Position numbers and translations under genes: made by a program. Of a stretch of 64,000 bases of DNA, positions 22,693 through 31,072 are shown in pieces. The notes under the pieces are model-generated. The model did no database searches and had not been told where the DNA came from. It saw nothing but the letters and a program-made list of their open reading frames with translations. Within the stretch, counting starts at the first letter, position 1; each line of letters starts with the position of its first letter. Source of the DNA: Psychrilyobacter piezotolerans. GTDB taxonomy: Bacteria; Fusobacteriota; Fusobacteriia; Fusobacteriales; Fusobacteriaceae. The stretch is from assembly GCF_003391055.1 (NCBI RefSeq), contig NZ_QUAJ01000004.1:1-64000 (forward strand), given 5' to 3'.

Positions 22693-24150
22693 TTATAAGT
22701 AATCTTTAGATGATTTCAACAGGTCTAAGAAATAGTTCCATACATTCTCAACTGAAGATACGGATAATTTCTCTTCAGGAGTATGAACGTCAAACATATT
22801 TGGACCAAAGGAAATCATGTCACAATGAGGTAATTTTTCACTTAATAATCCGCATTCTAATCCTGCATGAATAGCTTTGATTCCAGCTTTCTTACCAGTT
22901 GATTTTTCATGAACTTCTAATGCCATATCTTGTAATTTTGAGTTGGGATTAAATTTCCAGGCAGGATAAGTAGCACCTTGCTCAAACTCAGCTCCTGAGA
23001 TCATTGCAAGGGTCTCAACTTCCTTAGTTAATAGAGCTTTAGCAGCATCTACAGAACTTCTAATAGCTGATTGTAAAACAACACCTGCATCTTCTGTAGT
23101 AAGAACTCCCAAGTTAAGTGAAGTTTCTACCAGTCCCTCTATATCTAAACTCATCCTTTGAACACCATTGGGGTATAAGAATAAAGTATTGATAACTCTC
23201 TTAGTTGTATCCAGGTCCATCACTTTAGAAGGTTTTGTTCCCTCTGTCATGGTGATTTCAACACCTGCATCTGAAACTCTTAACTCTTCTACTATATCAC
23301 CAGTTACATCAGCTAAAATTTCATTTAAAGCCGCTGTATCTTTTTTAGCTGCCGAGATCATTGCGTCTCCCTCACGAGGAATAGCATTGGTTTTTGACCC
23401 GCCATTTATCTTTACTAAGTTAATAGTTAATTTATCCGATATAGCCTTTAATATTCTTCCCATGATCTTATTTGAGTTCCCTCTTTGCAGCTGGATCTCC
23501 ATCCCTGAATGCCCGCCGAATAATCCTCTAACACTGATATTATAGAATGAATCAAGTGCAGGTTCGGTGTATGTCACAGGAATTGTAAGGGTCGTTCTGT
23601 TCCCGCCTGAACAGCTCACATAGATCTCTCCCTCTTCCTCTGTGTCTATATTGAATAAATATTTACCTTCCAATAAATTCCCGTCTAAAGCCATAGCTCC
23701 AGACATCCCTGTTTCCTCATCAGAAGTCATTAATACTTCTAATTTTGGATGGGGAATATCCTTTGAATCCAATACAGCCAGTGCAAATGCAACAGCTATA
23801 CCATTGTCGGCTCCTAAAGTAGTTCCTTTAGCTTTTATATAATCTCCATCGATTAAAAGTTTTAAACCTTCATTTTCAAAGTCAAATTCAGTATCAAGAT
23901 TTTTTTCCCAAACCATATCCATATGTCCTTGGATAATTATAGCTGGTACATCTTCATATCCCGGAGTAGCATCCTTTTTGATTATTACATTGAGAGCCTC
24001 ATCCTGTATAGTCTCTAATCCTCTAGATCTTCCAAAATCTGCTAAATACGCACTTATTTGTTCCTCTTTCTTGGATCCTCTAGGAATAGCACTGATCTCC
24101 TCGAAAAAATTGAAGACCTTTTCAGGCTTTAAACCAGATAAAACGTTCAT
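22693..24150 (-). CDS. pepD: Aminoacyl-histidine dipeptidase (M20 family)
   Basis: The 485-residue cytosolic metallopeptidase hydrolyses Xaa-His and other dipeptides. Zinc-site motifs are visible: IQGHMDMVWEK (His and Asp), a LGADNGIAVA segment and SDEETGMSG with the catalytic Glu. A dimerisation (lid) domain with GLFGGHSGMEI and the C-terminal HAGLECGLL follow. The length matches PepD/carnosinase-type enzymes. It is encoded 36 bases downstream of the small gene that follows dnaN. Confidence 0.92.
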   Translation of the reverse strand: MNVLSGLKPEKVFNFFEEISAIPRGSKKEEQISAYLADFGRSRGLETIQDEALNVIIKKDATPGYEDVPAIIIQGHMDMVWEKNLDTEFDFENEGLKLLIDGDYIKAKGTTLGADNGIAVAFALAVLDSKDIPHPKLEVLMTSDEETGMSGAMALDGNLLEGKYLFNIDTEEEGEIYVSCSGGNRTTLTIPVTYTEPALDSFYNISVRGLFGGHSGMEIQLQRGNSNKIMGRILKAISDKLTINLVKINGGSKTNAIPREGDAMISAAKKDTAALNEILADVTGDIVEELRVSDAGVEITMTEGTKPSKVMDLDTTKRVINTLFLYPNGVQRMSLDIEGLVETSLNLGVLTTEDAGVVLQSAIRSSVDAAKALLTKEVETLAMISGAEFEQGATYPAWKFNPNSKLQDMALEVHEKSTGKKAGIKAIHAGLECGLLSEKLPHCDMISFGPNMFDVHTPEEKLSVSSVENVWNYFLDLLKSSKDYL

Positions 24151-24186
24151 ATTTGTTCCCCCTGTATATTAAATTAATGTTGTTTC

Positions 24187-24333
24187 CTATAAATTATCGA
24201 TTAATTCCTCCAGCTCCTCTTTGTCCTTAGTATTCAGATCATATCCTGATTCTAAAATCTTCAAAACGTTGGACTCACGGCCTGCCATGGAATTTTTTAG
24301 TATTTTAATTAACATTCTTTTATAAAAATCCAT
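24187..24333 (-). CDS. 48-residue conserved-looking protein downstream of dnaN
   Basis: The short frame starts at ATG 24333 with AGGAGG 6 bases upstream and encodes a charged, helical peptide (MDFYKRMLIKILKNSMAGRE; ending in a run of Glu, EELEELIDNL). It begins 8 bases after the dnaN stop and so is very likely co-transcribed with it. Function is unknown; I see no metal or membrane motif. Confidence 0.6.
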   Translation of the reverse strand: MDFYKRMLIKILKNSMAGRESNVLKILESGYDLNTKDKEELEELIDNL

Positions 24334-24341
24334 ATTTCCTC

Positions 24342-25433
24342 CTAATCTCTAAGGGCTAACGGCATTAAGATATAAGTATAATTCTCATTGTCCGCCTCTT
24401 TTAAGATAAACATCGAACTGGCATTGGTAGCTCTGATAATTATATTTTTTTCTATATTGTTTAAAAAATCTTCTATAAATTTTACATTTAACGAAGCTTT
24501 GAAATTATCGCCTTCTTTGATGGTATCCAGCTTTTGCATAGTTTTTGCACTTCCGGAAGATACCGATATCTTCAGTTTATTCCCGTTAAAATCAAAATAT
24601 GCACCATTTTTTGTCTCCTGGTTTCTTTTGGCAATGGTAAGCGCCTTTTTCAGGGCTGATTTAAGTTCTTTTAAGTTCATCTCAATGGTCTTAGTAGAAT
24701 TCATACTGTCCAAAATAGCGTTGTAATCAGGGAATGCCAGGTCTACCAGTCTGATAGAAAAAACTAATTTTTCAGATTTCACTCTCAATTGACTGCCGTC
24801 GATAAAGAAGTTTAAAGTTTCCTTGCTGCCTCTGAACAGTTTGCTTAAAATAGTAGCTCCTTCTAAAGGTATAGAGATCTCCTTATTCAGCTTGGTTTCA
24901 CTCTCTAAAACATAGTGGGTGAGCCTGTATGAATCTGTGGTAATCAAATAAATTTTATTGTCCTCTAATTTCATCCTGATGGTATTAATAGCCAAATTTT
25001 CAGGGGTCATAGAAGCCGAAAATGATACCTTGTCAAAAGCTTCTACCAGGGTATCTGCCTCGATATCTAAAAGTGAATCTCCTCCCACTATATTTAGTTT
25101 GGGATATTCATCACTGTCAAGGGTTGAAAACTCAGCATTATGGATAAATAACTTATTTTCAGTGGCACTGACCTCTATCTCATCCTGGTTTAATAATTTT
25201 ATATATTCTAAAACCAATCCGATTTTAAAGACAACGACCCCTTCCTCTATAATTTCACCATTTAAATATGATTTTATAGTAGTTTCCAGTGTTGTTCCGG
25301 TAAATCTAATTTCATCGTTTCTTACTTCTAATTTAGCCCCTGATATTGCAGGTCTTATGGAATTATCCTTAATAACTAAAGATAAGTCGCTTAGGTTGTG
25401 TATCAGTTCATTTCTATTGATTATGATTTTCAT
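24342..25433 (-). CDS. dnaN: DNA polymerase III beta sliding clamp
   Basis: The 363-residue product has the three-domain DnaN layout: the MKIIINRNELIHNL start, a central domain with ENLAINTIRMKLE and TTDSYRLTHY, and a third domain ending YILMPLALRD, close to the usual LMP-R clamp terminus. It forms a dimeric ring holding polymerase on DNA. No dnaA or recF is beside it; the prophage integrase lies 170 bases upstream. The ATG at 25433 follows GGAGGTAG. Confidence 0.92.
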   Translation of the reverse strand: MKIIINRNELIHNLSDLSLVIKDNSIRPAISGAKLEVRNDEIRFTGTTLETTIKSYLNGEIIEEGVVVFKIGLVLEYIKLLNQDEIEVSATENKLFIHNAEFSTLDSDEYPKLNIVGGDSLLDIEADTLVEAFDKVSFSASMTPENLAINTIRMKLEDNKIYLITTDSYRLTHYVLESETKLNKEISIPLEGATILSKLFRGSKETLNFFIDGSQLRVKSEKLVFSIRLVDLAFPDYNAILDSMNSTKTIEMNLKELKSALKKALTIAKRNQETKNGAYFDFNGNKLKISVSSGSAKTMQKLDTIKEGDNFKASLNVKFIEDFLNNIEKNIIIRATNASSMFILKEADNENYTYILMPLALRD

Positions 25434-25603
25434 TTCTACCTCCAAAAATCCTTTATGAAAATTATACTATATCCGCCATATAATTGCATAATTTTCTTGC
25501 TTTCTATTCTTTTTATTTGCTTGGGTTTGTTTCGTCTATTTTATATATATTCCTTTTTTTTATCGTTTACTAAAATTTTTAGGATCATTTTAGGAGCACT
25601 AAT
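25434..25603. other. dnaN upstream region and presumed left prophage junction
   Basis: A minus-strand TATAAT (25461-25466) stands 28 bases before the dnaN start and probably is its -10 box. The AT-rich remainder, up to the integrase stop at 25604, should contain the left attachment site, but the partner site is outside the window so the core cannot be defined. Confidence 0.45.
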
Positions 25604-26674
25604 TTAAAATTTTTCTAGTAAATCTATTACACTCTTTTCCTGTTCTGGGTAAAGATGAGAATATATATTCAATGTCGTTTCTATCTTTTCATGTCCAAGT
25701 CTTTTAGCTATTGATAATGGATTAACTCCTAAATTTATCAACACACTTGCATGACTATGTCGTAAATCATGAATTCTTATCTTTTTTATTCCGGCTTTTT
25801 CTGAATAAATTTTCATATCATACCTAAAAGTTTGTTTGCTCCCTTTGATAATTCTTTCATCATTAGAAACATTATACAGTAAAGACAAGTATTTTTCCAT
25901 AAGAGTGACTAATTTTTTAGTTATTCTTATATTTCTGATACTTTTTTGAGTCTTAGGTTCCGTTATCACATCACGTTTCCCTATCCTTTGGCATGATTTA
26001 TTAATTCTTATAATTTTATTATCTAAATCAATATCTTCTACTGTAAGAGCCAATAACTCGCCTATTCTTATCCCTGTCCAAAACAAGATGTTAAAGCCAA
26101 TATAAGAAACTGGTTTATGCTGTAATTCTTTAACAAATTTTTCAAACTCATCAACAGTCCAAATATTCATCTCTTTTGAATTATTACTTCCTATACTGCC
26201 TGCCTTATCGCAAGGATTTTCTTTTAAATCATGATATTTAACAGCATAGTTAAATACTGCTACCAAACTATTATTTATCATTCTCATATAAGTCTTACTG
26301 TAAGACTTATTTGTTTTTTTATTCTTGCTAGATATCAATTCATTTTGCCATTCTCTTATTAAGATTGGTGTTATCTTTCCAACTTCCATTTCACCAAAAA
26401 AAGGAAGTATTTTATCTGAAAGAACACATTTTTTTATATTCAATGTATTCTCTCTTAATCTATGCGAAAGATCTTCTAAGTACATATTGCATAATTCATG
26501 AAAGCTCATGCTTATTTCAAATTTTGACTTTGCTATAAAATTTCTTTCAAATTCCTGTGCTTCCCGTTTAGTTTTGAATCCCCTTTTAAATTTTTGGACT
26601 CTTTCACCTCGATAATTTGTAAAATAAAAACGGGAAATCCACTTCCCGTTTTTATCTTTAACACTAGACATCAT
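25604..26674 (-). CDS. int: Phage tyrosine integrase
   Basis: The 356-residue recombinase has an N-terminal arm-binding domain (KDKNGKWISRFYFTNYRGE, AP2-like), a SAM-like core-binding domain (about 60-160) and a catalytic domain. The catalytic residues are visible as Arg in GIRIGELLAL, the HDLRH box with a second HSHAS, the GH of KRLGHEKIETT and the nucleophile Tyr in NIYSHLYPE. It integrates and excises the prophage. It overlaps the end of the small DNA-binding gene, and both belong to a leftward operon with the ParA genes. Confidence 0.93.
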   Translation of the reverse strand: MMSSVKDKNGKWISRFYFTNYRGERVQKFKRGFKTKREAQEFERNFIAKSKFEISMSFHELCNMYLEDLSHRLRENTLNIKKCVLSDKILPFFGEMEVGKITPILIREWQNELISSKNKKTNKSYSKTYMRMINNSLVAVFNYAVKYHDLKENPCDKAGSIGSNNSKEMNIWTVDEFEKFVKELQHKPVSYIGFNILFWTGIRIGELLALTVEDIDLDNKIIRINKSCQRIGKRDVITEPKTQKSIRNIRITKKLVTLMEKYLSLLYNVSNDERIIKGSKQTFRYDMKIYSEKAGIKKIRIHDLRHSHASVLINLGVNPLSIAKRLGHEKIETTLNIYSHLYPEQEKSVIDLLEKF

Positions 26675-26846
26675 TACCACCTAATCCTAATTTTTCATAT
26701 AAAAAGCTTGAATTAACCCTTCCTCTAATAACCAAATACCCCTTCTCTTTCATTTCATCATTTATTTCTTTCATCAATCTGTATGCTCTCCCTTGCTTAA
26801 CTTTACATATTTTTTCAACTTCTTTTACAGTTAATAGCTCCGCCAT
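26664..26846 (-). CDS. Excisionase-like small DNA-binding protein
   Basis: The 60-residue product has a winged helix-turn-helix start (LLTVKEVEKICKVKQGRAYRL), as in Xis/MerR-like excisionases and DUF3173 proteins. It is encoded immediately before int with overlapping ends, the usual place for a recombination directionality factor. GGAGGTAGGAGC precedes the ATG. Confidence 0.65.
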   Translation of the reverse strand: MAELLTVKEVEKICKVKQGRAYRLMKEINDEMKEKGYLVIRGRVNSSFLYEKLGLGGNDV

Positions 26847-26896
26847 GCTCCTACCTCCATTTTATCAGTCTTGTATTTAATACTACCCCGTCACCA

Positions 26897-27766
26897 TTAA
26901 TTTAAAAATCTTTCTTCAAATTTAAACCAATCTGATCTATCAAATATTTCCATATCATGAAAAAGGTCATATACCCTACTTCTCCACCAGTCATTTTTTA
27001 AATCAATATCAGTATCTACCATTGCTCCTTCACCTTTTGATTTATATACCTCCAGCTCATTCATTACATCGTTATAAAGCTTATTAAATTTGACATCATC
27101 AAAAGTTAAATTATTTTTATGCTCCCATTCTTTTTCCTTTTTTTTAACAGCTTGTTTCATATCTTTTAAACAGATCGCTAAGGCATCTATGTCTGCCTTT
27201 AAAGAATTTAATTCATTTCCATCTTCTACTTTGGTGATCCTGGTTTTCATCTTCTCTAATTTTTTATAGTTTACATAGCTTTTAGTTCTCTCTTTAAATT
27301 CAATTGCTATTCGATCTCTTACAGGAGCTAATAATTCTTTTATTGTTTCGGCTTTTTTTATTCCCCCATCAATTATCTTTTCCCTGGCATCTGCTGTAAC
27401 ATCTTTATGGGTCAAAAATTTAACCGATTGGGTAGAGAGGGATGAGATGAAATCTTTTTTATCACTAAACTCCTGGAACAAGATAAATCTTTTATTGAAC
27501 TCTGAAATATTATCTTTAGTCAATCCATTAGCTTCATACCAATCCATAAAATCACCAGACTTTTTAAATTTTAAAGAAACCTGATTAAGAATTATACATA
27601 TATCATAAAGAGATTCAGAGATCCCCATAAATCTCTTTCTTAATTTTTGCTCACTATTTTTTATGAACTCAATATCTTCTTTTTCAATTTCGCGACTCCC
27701 GAAATCAAATTCCGAAACATATATTTCTTTTTTTACAGCTTCCTGGAGTTCCCCAAAGACATCCAT
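26897..27766 (-). CDS. Unknown 289-residue protein beside ParA (possible partition partner)
   Basis: The protein is helical and highly charged with no recognised family. The segment 70-130 (FMDWYEANGLTKDNISEFNKR) is reminiscent of a DNA-binding helical domain, and a coiled-coil-like basic stretch lies near 165-215. It starts directly after the ParA stop (no gap), as ParB genes do. A copy of the 19-bp prophage dyad lies inside its 5' coding end at 27687-27705. I infer, without motif proof, that it may be the centromere-binding partner. Confidence 0.5.
   Translation of the reverse strand: MDVFGELQEAVKKEIYVSEFDFGSREIEKEDIEFIKNSEQKLRKRFMGISESLYDICIILNQVSLKFKKSGDFMDWYEANGLTKDNISEFNKRFILFQEFSDKKDFISSLSTQSVKFLTHKDVTADAREKIIDGGIKKAETIKELLAPVRDRIAIEFKERTKSYVNYKKLEKMKTRITKVEDGNELNSLKADIDALAICLKDMKQAVKKKEKEWEHKNNLTFDDVKFNKLYNDVMNELEVYKSKGEGAMVDTDIDLKNDWWRSRVYDLFHDMEIFDRSDWFKFEERFLN
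27687..27705. repeat. Prophage dyad copy 1, ATTTCG-N7-CGAAAT
   Basis: ATTTCG and CGAAAT flank a 7-base centre which, read on the minus strand, has AGT in the middle. It lies within the 5' end of the gene next to parA. Three more copies occur at 51220, 51240 and 60762, and none in the chromosomal part of the window. Confidence 0.65.
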
Positions 27767-28480
27767 CTACATCACCTCCCTTACAATTTTTGCAAAGATC
27801 TGTTTTATATCATCATATTGTTTACTCTTAGTTTCCATGATTGTTTTGGATCTTTCTGTAAGCTGCATAATTTTTATAGTCTGGTAGATGGGATCAGTGA
27901 TAGCAGCTCCTACTCCCTCTAGCTTCTCTTTTAATTTATTCAGGTGCTCTCGTTCCATCTTACTCCTACCAACCCTATTAGGAACAATCATAGCTACCCT
28001 ATTCACTCCTACTTCTTTAATTAGGTTAATCATTCCCTTAGTTGTTACATTATCCAGGAAGGTAGGAATTACTACCTTGTCACTGACTTCCAGGAAGATG
28101 TTATCTAATTTTAATACTGGTGATCCATCTATAAGAATATAGTCATATTGAGTCTTAAAAATTTCTATTACATCCAGGAACCTAGTTTCAAAAGTTCTTT
28201 TTATCCCAGTAGATGTTAGAGGCACATAGAATAACCCCTCTCTTAACCTGATTAGATCTGAACCTCTACCATCAATATATCCCTGGAGTCCATCACCATA
28301 GCCTGATTTAGCTCCTGCCATTTGCATGATATTATTCTGTGAATCAGATGTAAGGATCAGTACTTTATTTTTCTCATCCTTTGATTTGGAAAGGGTAGAA
28401 AGGATATGACCAGTCCAGAAACATAATAAGGATTTGCCTACTCCTCCTTTATTATTTTTAAATAAAATTACTTTAGCCAT
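27767..28480 (-). CDS. parA: ParA-family partition ATPase
   Basis: The 237-residue protein has the deviant Walker A FKNNKGGVGKSLLCF (near residues 7-21) and an acidic Walker B (DYILIDGSPVL). A third motif region contains VIPTFLDN. Proteins of this size without an N-terminal helix-turn-helix are small, type Ib-like ParA/Soj ATPases that position plasmids or phage-plasmids. Its ATG overlaps the stop of the preceding 52-residue gene (TAATG), indicating coupled translation. In an integrated prophage this suggests a plasmid phase. Confidence 0.85.
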   Translation of the reverse strand: MAKVILFKNNKGGVGKSLLCFWTGHILSTLSKSKDEKNKVLILTSDSQNNIMQMAGAKSGYGDGLQGYIDGRGSDLIRLREGLFYVPLTSTGIKRTFETRFLDVIEIFKTQYDYILIDGSPVLKLDNIFLEVSDKVVIPTFLDNVTTKGMINLIKEVGVNRVAMIVPNRVGRSKMEREHLNKLKEKLEGVGAAITDPIYQTIKIMQLTERSKTIMETKSKQYDDIKQIFAKIVREVM

Positions 28481-28638
28481 TAGACAATCACCTTCCCTCT
28501 TTTTCTCTTGATCTCTGATTTAATTTGCTTGGTCTGTCTATTGGTCAATACATATTCACTTTTTAATATAAAGTTTAGATCCTCTAAACTCATAGCTATA
28601 ACCTCTTGATGATTTGGTCTTAATTTTTGTTTTTTCAT
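28480..28638 (-). CDS. 52-residue basic protein upstream of parA
   Basis: The frame starts at ATG 28638 behind GGAGGTAATT and ends in TAATG overlapping the parA start. The product is basic (ending IKRKRGKVIV) and may bind DNA. The overlap suggests a link to partition. No family is recognised. Confidence 0.6.
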   Translation of the reverse strand: MKKQKLRPNHQEVIAMSLEDLNFILKSEYVLTNRQTKQIKSEIKRKRGKVIV

Positions 28639-28640
28639 AA

Positions 28641-28823
28641 TTACCTCCATTTTTTCTCTATTTTAATGGCTTCAGAAGAAATTGCAATTAATGTTGTAGC
28701 TATAGTCCAAGTTATTGAACCTACTACATAACCTAAGTTAAGTTCTCCAAGATAATTAGCTAAAACTATACTTGAAAACACTACAATATAAGCCGAGATA
28801 TTAAACTTTGTTGATAATTTCAT
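28641..28823 (-). CDS. 60-residue membrane protein with two spans
   Basis: Two hydrophobic helices (about 9-25 and 30-50) make up almost the whole protein, with a basic C-terminus (KIEKKWR). The stop is 2 bases before the 52-residue gene, so it heads the leftward partition-integrase operon. Function is unknown; small phage membrane proteins often act in superinfection exclusion. Confidence 0.6.
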   Translation of the reverse strand: MKLSTKFNISAYIVVFSSIVLANYLGELNLGYVVGSITWTIATTLIAISSEAIKIEKKWR

Positions 28824-29003
28824 TTTCCTAACCCTCCTAACAAATCCTTATTTATTCTTTTATTTAACTCTTTTTTATTCTTCAATTTTATTGATAATTC
28901 TAATTTTTGAGGTATAAATAATAGTAGGGTCTATTTTATTATTTAGATTATTGCCATATAATTATTACGACACAATTTTAAAAAAAAGAGAGAGGTAATG
29001 TTT

Positions 29004-29108
29004 ATGAAGAAAATCATTATATTTATAACTTTAATCAGTCTTTTATTAATTGGATGTTCTGGTGTATCAGTAAGTGTTGGAGTATCAAAAGAAATTAAAA
29101 TAAAATAA
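29004..29108 (+). CDS. Very small lipoprotein, 34 residues
   Basis: The frame starts behind AGAGAGGTAATG and encodes a lipoprotein signal (MKKIIIFITLISLLLIGC) with Cys18, followed by only 16 mature residues. It runs opposite to its neighbours. It may be a lysogen-expressed surface peptide. The short length limits certainty, but the lipobox and ribosome site are good. Confidence 0.55.
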   Translation: MKKIIIFITLISLLLIGCSGVSVSVGVSKEIKIK

Positions 29109-29173
29109 TTTATACATATTACTCAACAAATAATTTTAGATTACTGTTTTCACAGTAGTCTTTTTCTTTTTCC

Positions 29174-29341
29174 CTACATTTTGAATTTGATTACTTCTCT
29201 TACTAAAAAGGATTCTCTTGCATATTTTTTTATATTCTTTTTATCTTTATAAGTCTCTCCCATGAATTGAAGTTCTTTTATGCTATCAAGCATGATGGTA
29301 CTAAATTTTACCCAATTTGAAATAGTTCCTTGGAATTCCAT
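29174..29341 (-). CDS. 55-residue phage protein, unknown
   Basis: ATG at 29341 follows AGGAGGGGTAAAG, and the frame encodes a soluble, slightly basic protein (MEFQGTISNWVKFSTIMLDS at the start, REVIKFKM at the end). It lies in the leftward early operon between the replication genes and the partition group. I recognise no domain. Confidence 0.55.
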   Translation of the reverse strand: MEFQGTISNWVKFSTIMLDSIKELQFMGETYKDKKNIKKYARESFLVREVIKFKM

Positions 29342-29414
29342 CTTTACCCCTCCTAAATTAAATACAATTTATATATTAGCTGCTATAATCTAGGCAGATC
29401 ATTAGCACTCCTAA

Positions 29415-29503
29415 TATTTTTTCTTTGGTCGGAAAGCTATATTTTGTGCTATAATTTACTTGCAGGAGCAGTCTACACACCTCTATTTTTTTCTTTGGTC
29501 GGA
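29415..29503 (-). repeat. Pair of direct repeats around TTCTTTGGTCGGA
   Basis: TATTTTTTCTTTGGTCGGA (29415-29433) recurs with one extra T at 29484-29503, 69 bases apart; the second lies in the last codons of the 81-residue gene. A related copy in opposite orientation is at 40641-40656. They may be operators or processing sites of the phage. Confidence 0.5.
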
Positions 29504-29718
29504 TAAATTTTAGATGTTGACTGCCCCTGCTTTTTTAATTCTTTTTTAGACTTCCAATTTTTTATTGCCCAAGATAACGTCTGCTCTGTAATCCCCAGAG
29601 CATCGCAGTACATTTTAATCTCGTACTCCGGGAGTTCTTTCCTAAGCTCCAGAATGGTTATTTTAAAGCGGTCTCTCAGTTCTTCAATTAAGCTGTTTGG
29701 TGTCATAATCTCATCCAT
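29473..29718 (-). CDS. Helix-turn-helix phage protein (81 residues)
   Basis: A helix-turn-helix is visible in YEIKMYCDALGITEQTLSWA (about residues 31-50), preceded by a helical region and followed by a Lys-rich tail. Its start touches the stop of the replication-initiator-like gene at 29718, so the two are translationally linked. It may be a replication accessory or regulatory DNA-binding protein. Confidence 0.6.
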   Translation of the reverse strand: MDEIMTPNSLIEELRDRFKITILELRKELPEYEIKMYCDALGITEQTLSWAIKNWKSKKELKKQGQSTSKIYPTKEKNRGV

Positions 29719-30812
29719 CAGTTCCCCCTATGAAGCTTGTTATATCTCTTACAAAAGATATTTTCTAACGCAATATTTACTATGTTTTCATCAGTTTTAT
29801 TCAGATTATTATATCTTTCATACCCAAATGATTTGGCCAACTGGTCACATAGATCATCAACTTCATCCTGTGCAGTAATTTTCAGCATATGCGCTACTTT
29901 ATCAGCCCTGGTAACCTTTTTTAAATCTACCGGCTCAACTACCTTGTGATCACCATCTTTCAAAATGGCTACCAAGATTTTGGAGTTTATAGCCTTATTT
30001 TTAAGTTTCATAAATTCCAGTACTTTTTCTACTTCATTCAGATTCCCATTGGAGAACTCTTTGATATTTTTCAAAGTCTGAGAATTATAGTTTTGAAAAT
30101 TATTTTTAATGAGTAGTTCTTTTAGGTTTTTTAAAAAAGTTTCATCAGAGGCAGCAGCAGGATCTTGCTCTATTGCTACTACTGTTTCTTTATTCTTAGT
30201 TTCTAGATACTTAGTTTCTTTATTTAGCGGGATATAGCCGTCACTGGTTACGGATATATCGGTAACTAGTGACAGGATTTCCCCGTCATTAGTGACAGGA
30301 TTTTCCGGTAACTGTAAGAAGTCAATAAGATTGGTAACTAAGGTAGATTTTTTTTCTTTACCGCTGTATTTAACTCCTAATTTCCGGCTTAAAAGTCTGA
30401 TATTATCCCGGCTCATTTTTAGGATGTTTTCCCTGGTAAACTCTACGTCACCAACTTCTCTACCATAAGCCAAATCACTTACACTATCATCACTTGATAT
30501 TTCTTCTAAAATCACTTTGTGATTGATATAGTAATAACTAGATATCGGCATTCCCTTCCTTACGATTTTAAACAACCCTTTTTCTACTCCTATTTTTTTA
30601 ATTGTAGAGATCCTATCAATATTAATTCCTGTATATAATTTGATAGAAGTATCCCGGCAATAAAATTCTTCTCCATCATAATATCTTTCCTGATCTATAA
30701 GATATGCCACAAGGGAAGCCAGCTCTAACCCATATTTTGCCATAAGCTTTTTATTAACCATTAATGTGGCTTCTTGGGATAATGTATTTTGTAAAATGTT
30801 TTTATAATTCAT
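29718..30812 (-). CDS. Replication-initiator/replisome-organiser-like phage protein
   Basis: The 364-residue protein begins with a winged-helix-type region (KKLMAKYGLELASLVAYLID, then KGLFKIVRKGMPISSYYYIN, the typical wing of phage Rep_org N-domains). A SAP-like DNA-binding segment follows (MSRDNIRLLSRKLGVKYSGK, near 133-160) and a helical C-terminus. This pattern fits phage or plasmid initiators that load helicase. It heads a leftward pair with the 81-residue protein. The assignment is by architecture, not by a diagnostic motif. Confidence 0.6.
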   Translation of the reverse strand: MNYKNILQNTLSQEATLMVNKKLMAKYGLELASLVAYLIDQERYYDGEEFYCRDTSIKLYTGINIDRISTIKKIGVEKGLFKIVRKGMPISSYYYINHKVILEEISSDDSVSDLAYGREVGDVEFTRENILKMSRDNIRLLSRKLGVKYSGKEKKSTLVTNLIDFLQLPENPVTNDGEILSLVTDISVTSDGYIPLNKETKYLETKNKETVVAIEQDPAAASDETFLKNLKELLIKNNFQNYNSQTLKNIKEFSNGNLNEVEKVLEFMKLKNKAINSKILVAILKDGDHKVVEPVDLKKVTRADKVAHMLKITAQDEVDDLCDQLAKSFGYERYNNLNKTDENIVNIALENIFCKRYNKLHRGN

Positions 30813-30931
30813 AACTGGCTCTCCTTTTAAATTCTTTAAGTTTTTTTTAGTTTCTTTTTAAGTTTTGGTGTATAATTCTAACAGATAATATATTTTAAAA
30901 TCTTTATGATTTTTTTAGGAGGTGAAACCCT

Positions 30932-31072
30932 ATGTACGTATCAGGTGAAAAACCAGGTGTAGGAACTTATATGTGTATGATTTGTCATTTAGAACTAATT
31001 ATAGAAAGCGACAACGAGAAATTACCAAAATGTCCAGATTGTGGGACAGGAATCTATAAAAAGATGGATTAA
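30932..31072 (+). CDS. 46-residue zinc-ribbon protein (prophage copy)
   Basis: The product is a four-Cys ribbon (MCMICHLE and PKCPDCG) with about two thirds of its residues identical to the chromosomal protein at 18220, including the GEKPG start. AGGAGGTG precedes the ATG and an extended -10 (TGTATAAT, near 30869) lies upstream. It is transcribed against the early operon, so it may be expressed in the lysogen. Confidence 0.75.
   Translation: MYVSGEKPGVGTYMCMICHLELIIESDNEKLPKCPDCGTGIYKKMD

Noticed and set aside
27647-27922. Plus-strand frames over the parA region
   Set aside because: They are shadows of the minus-strand ParA and 289-residue genes, with low-complexity Phe/Ser content.
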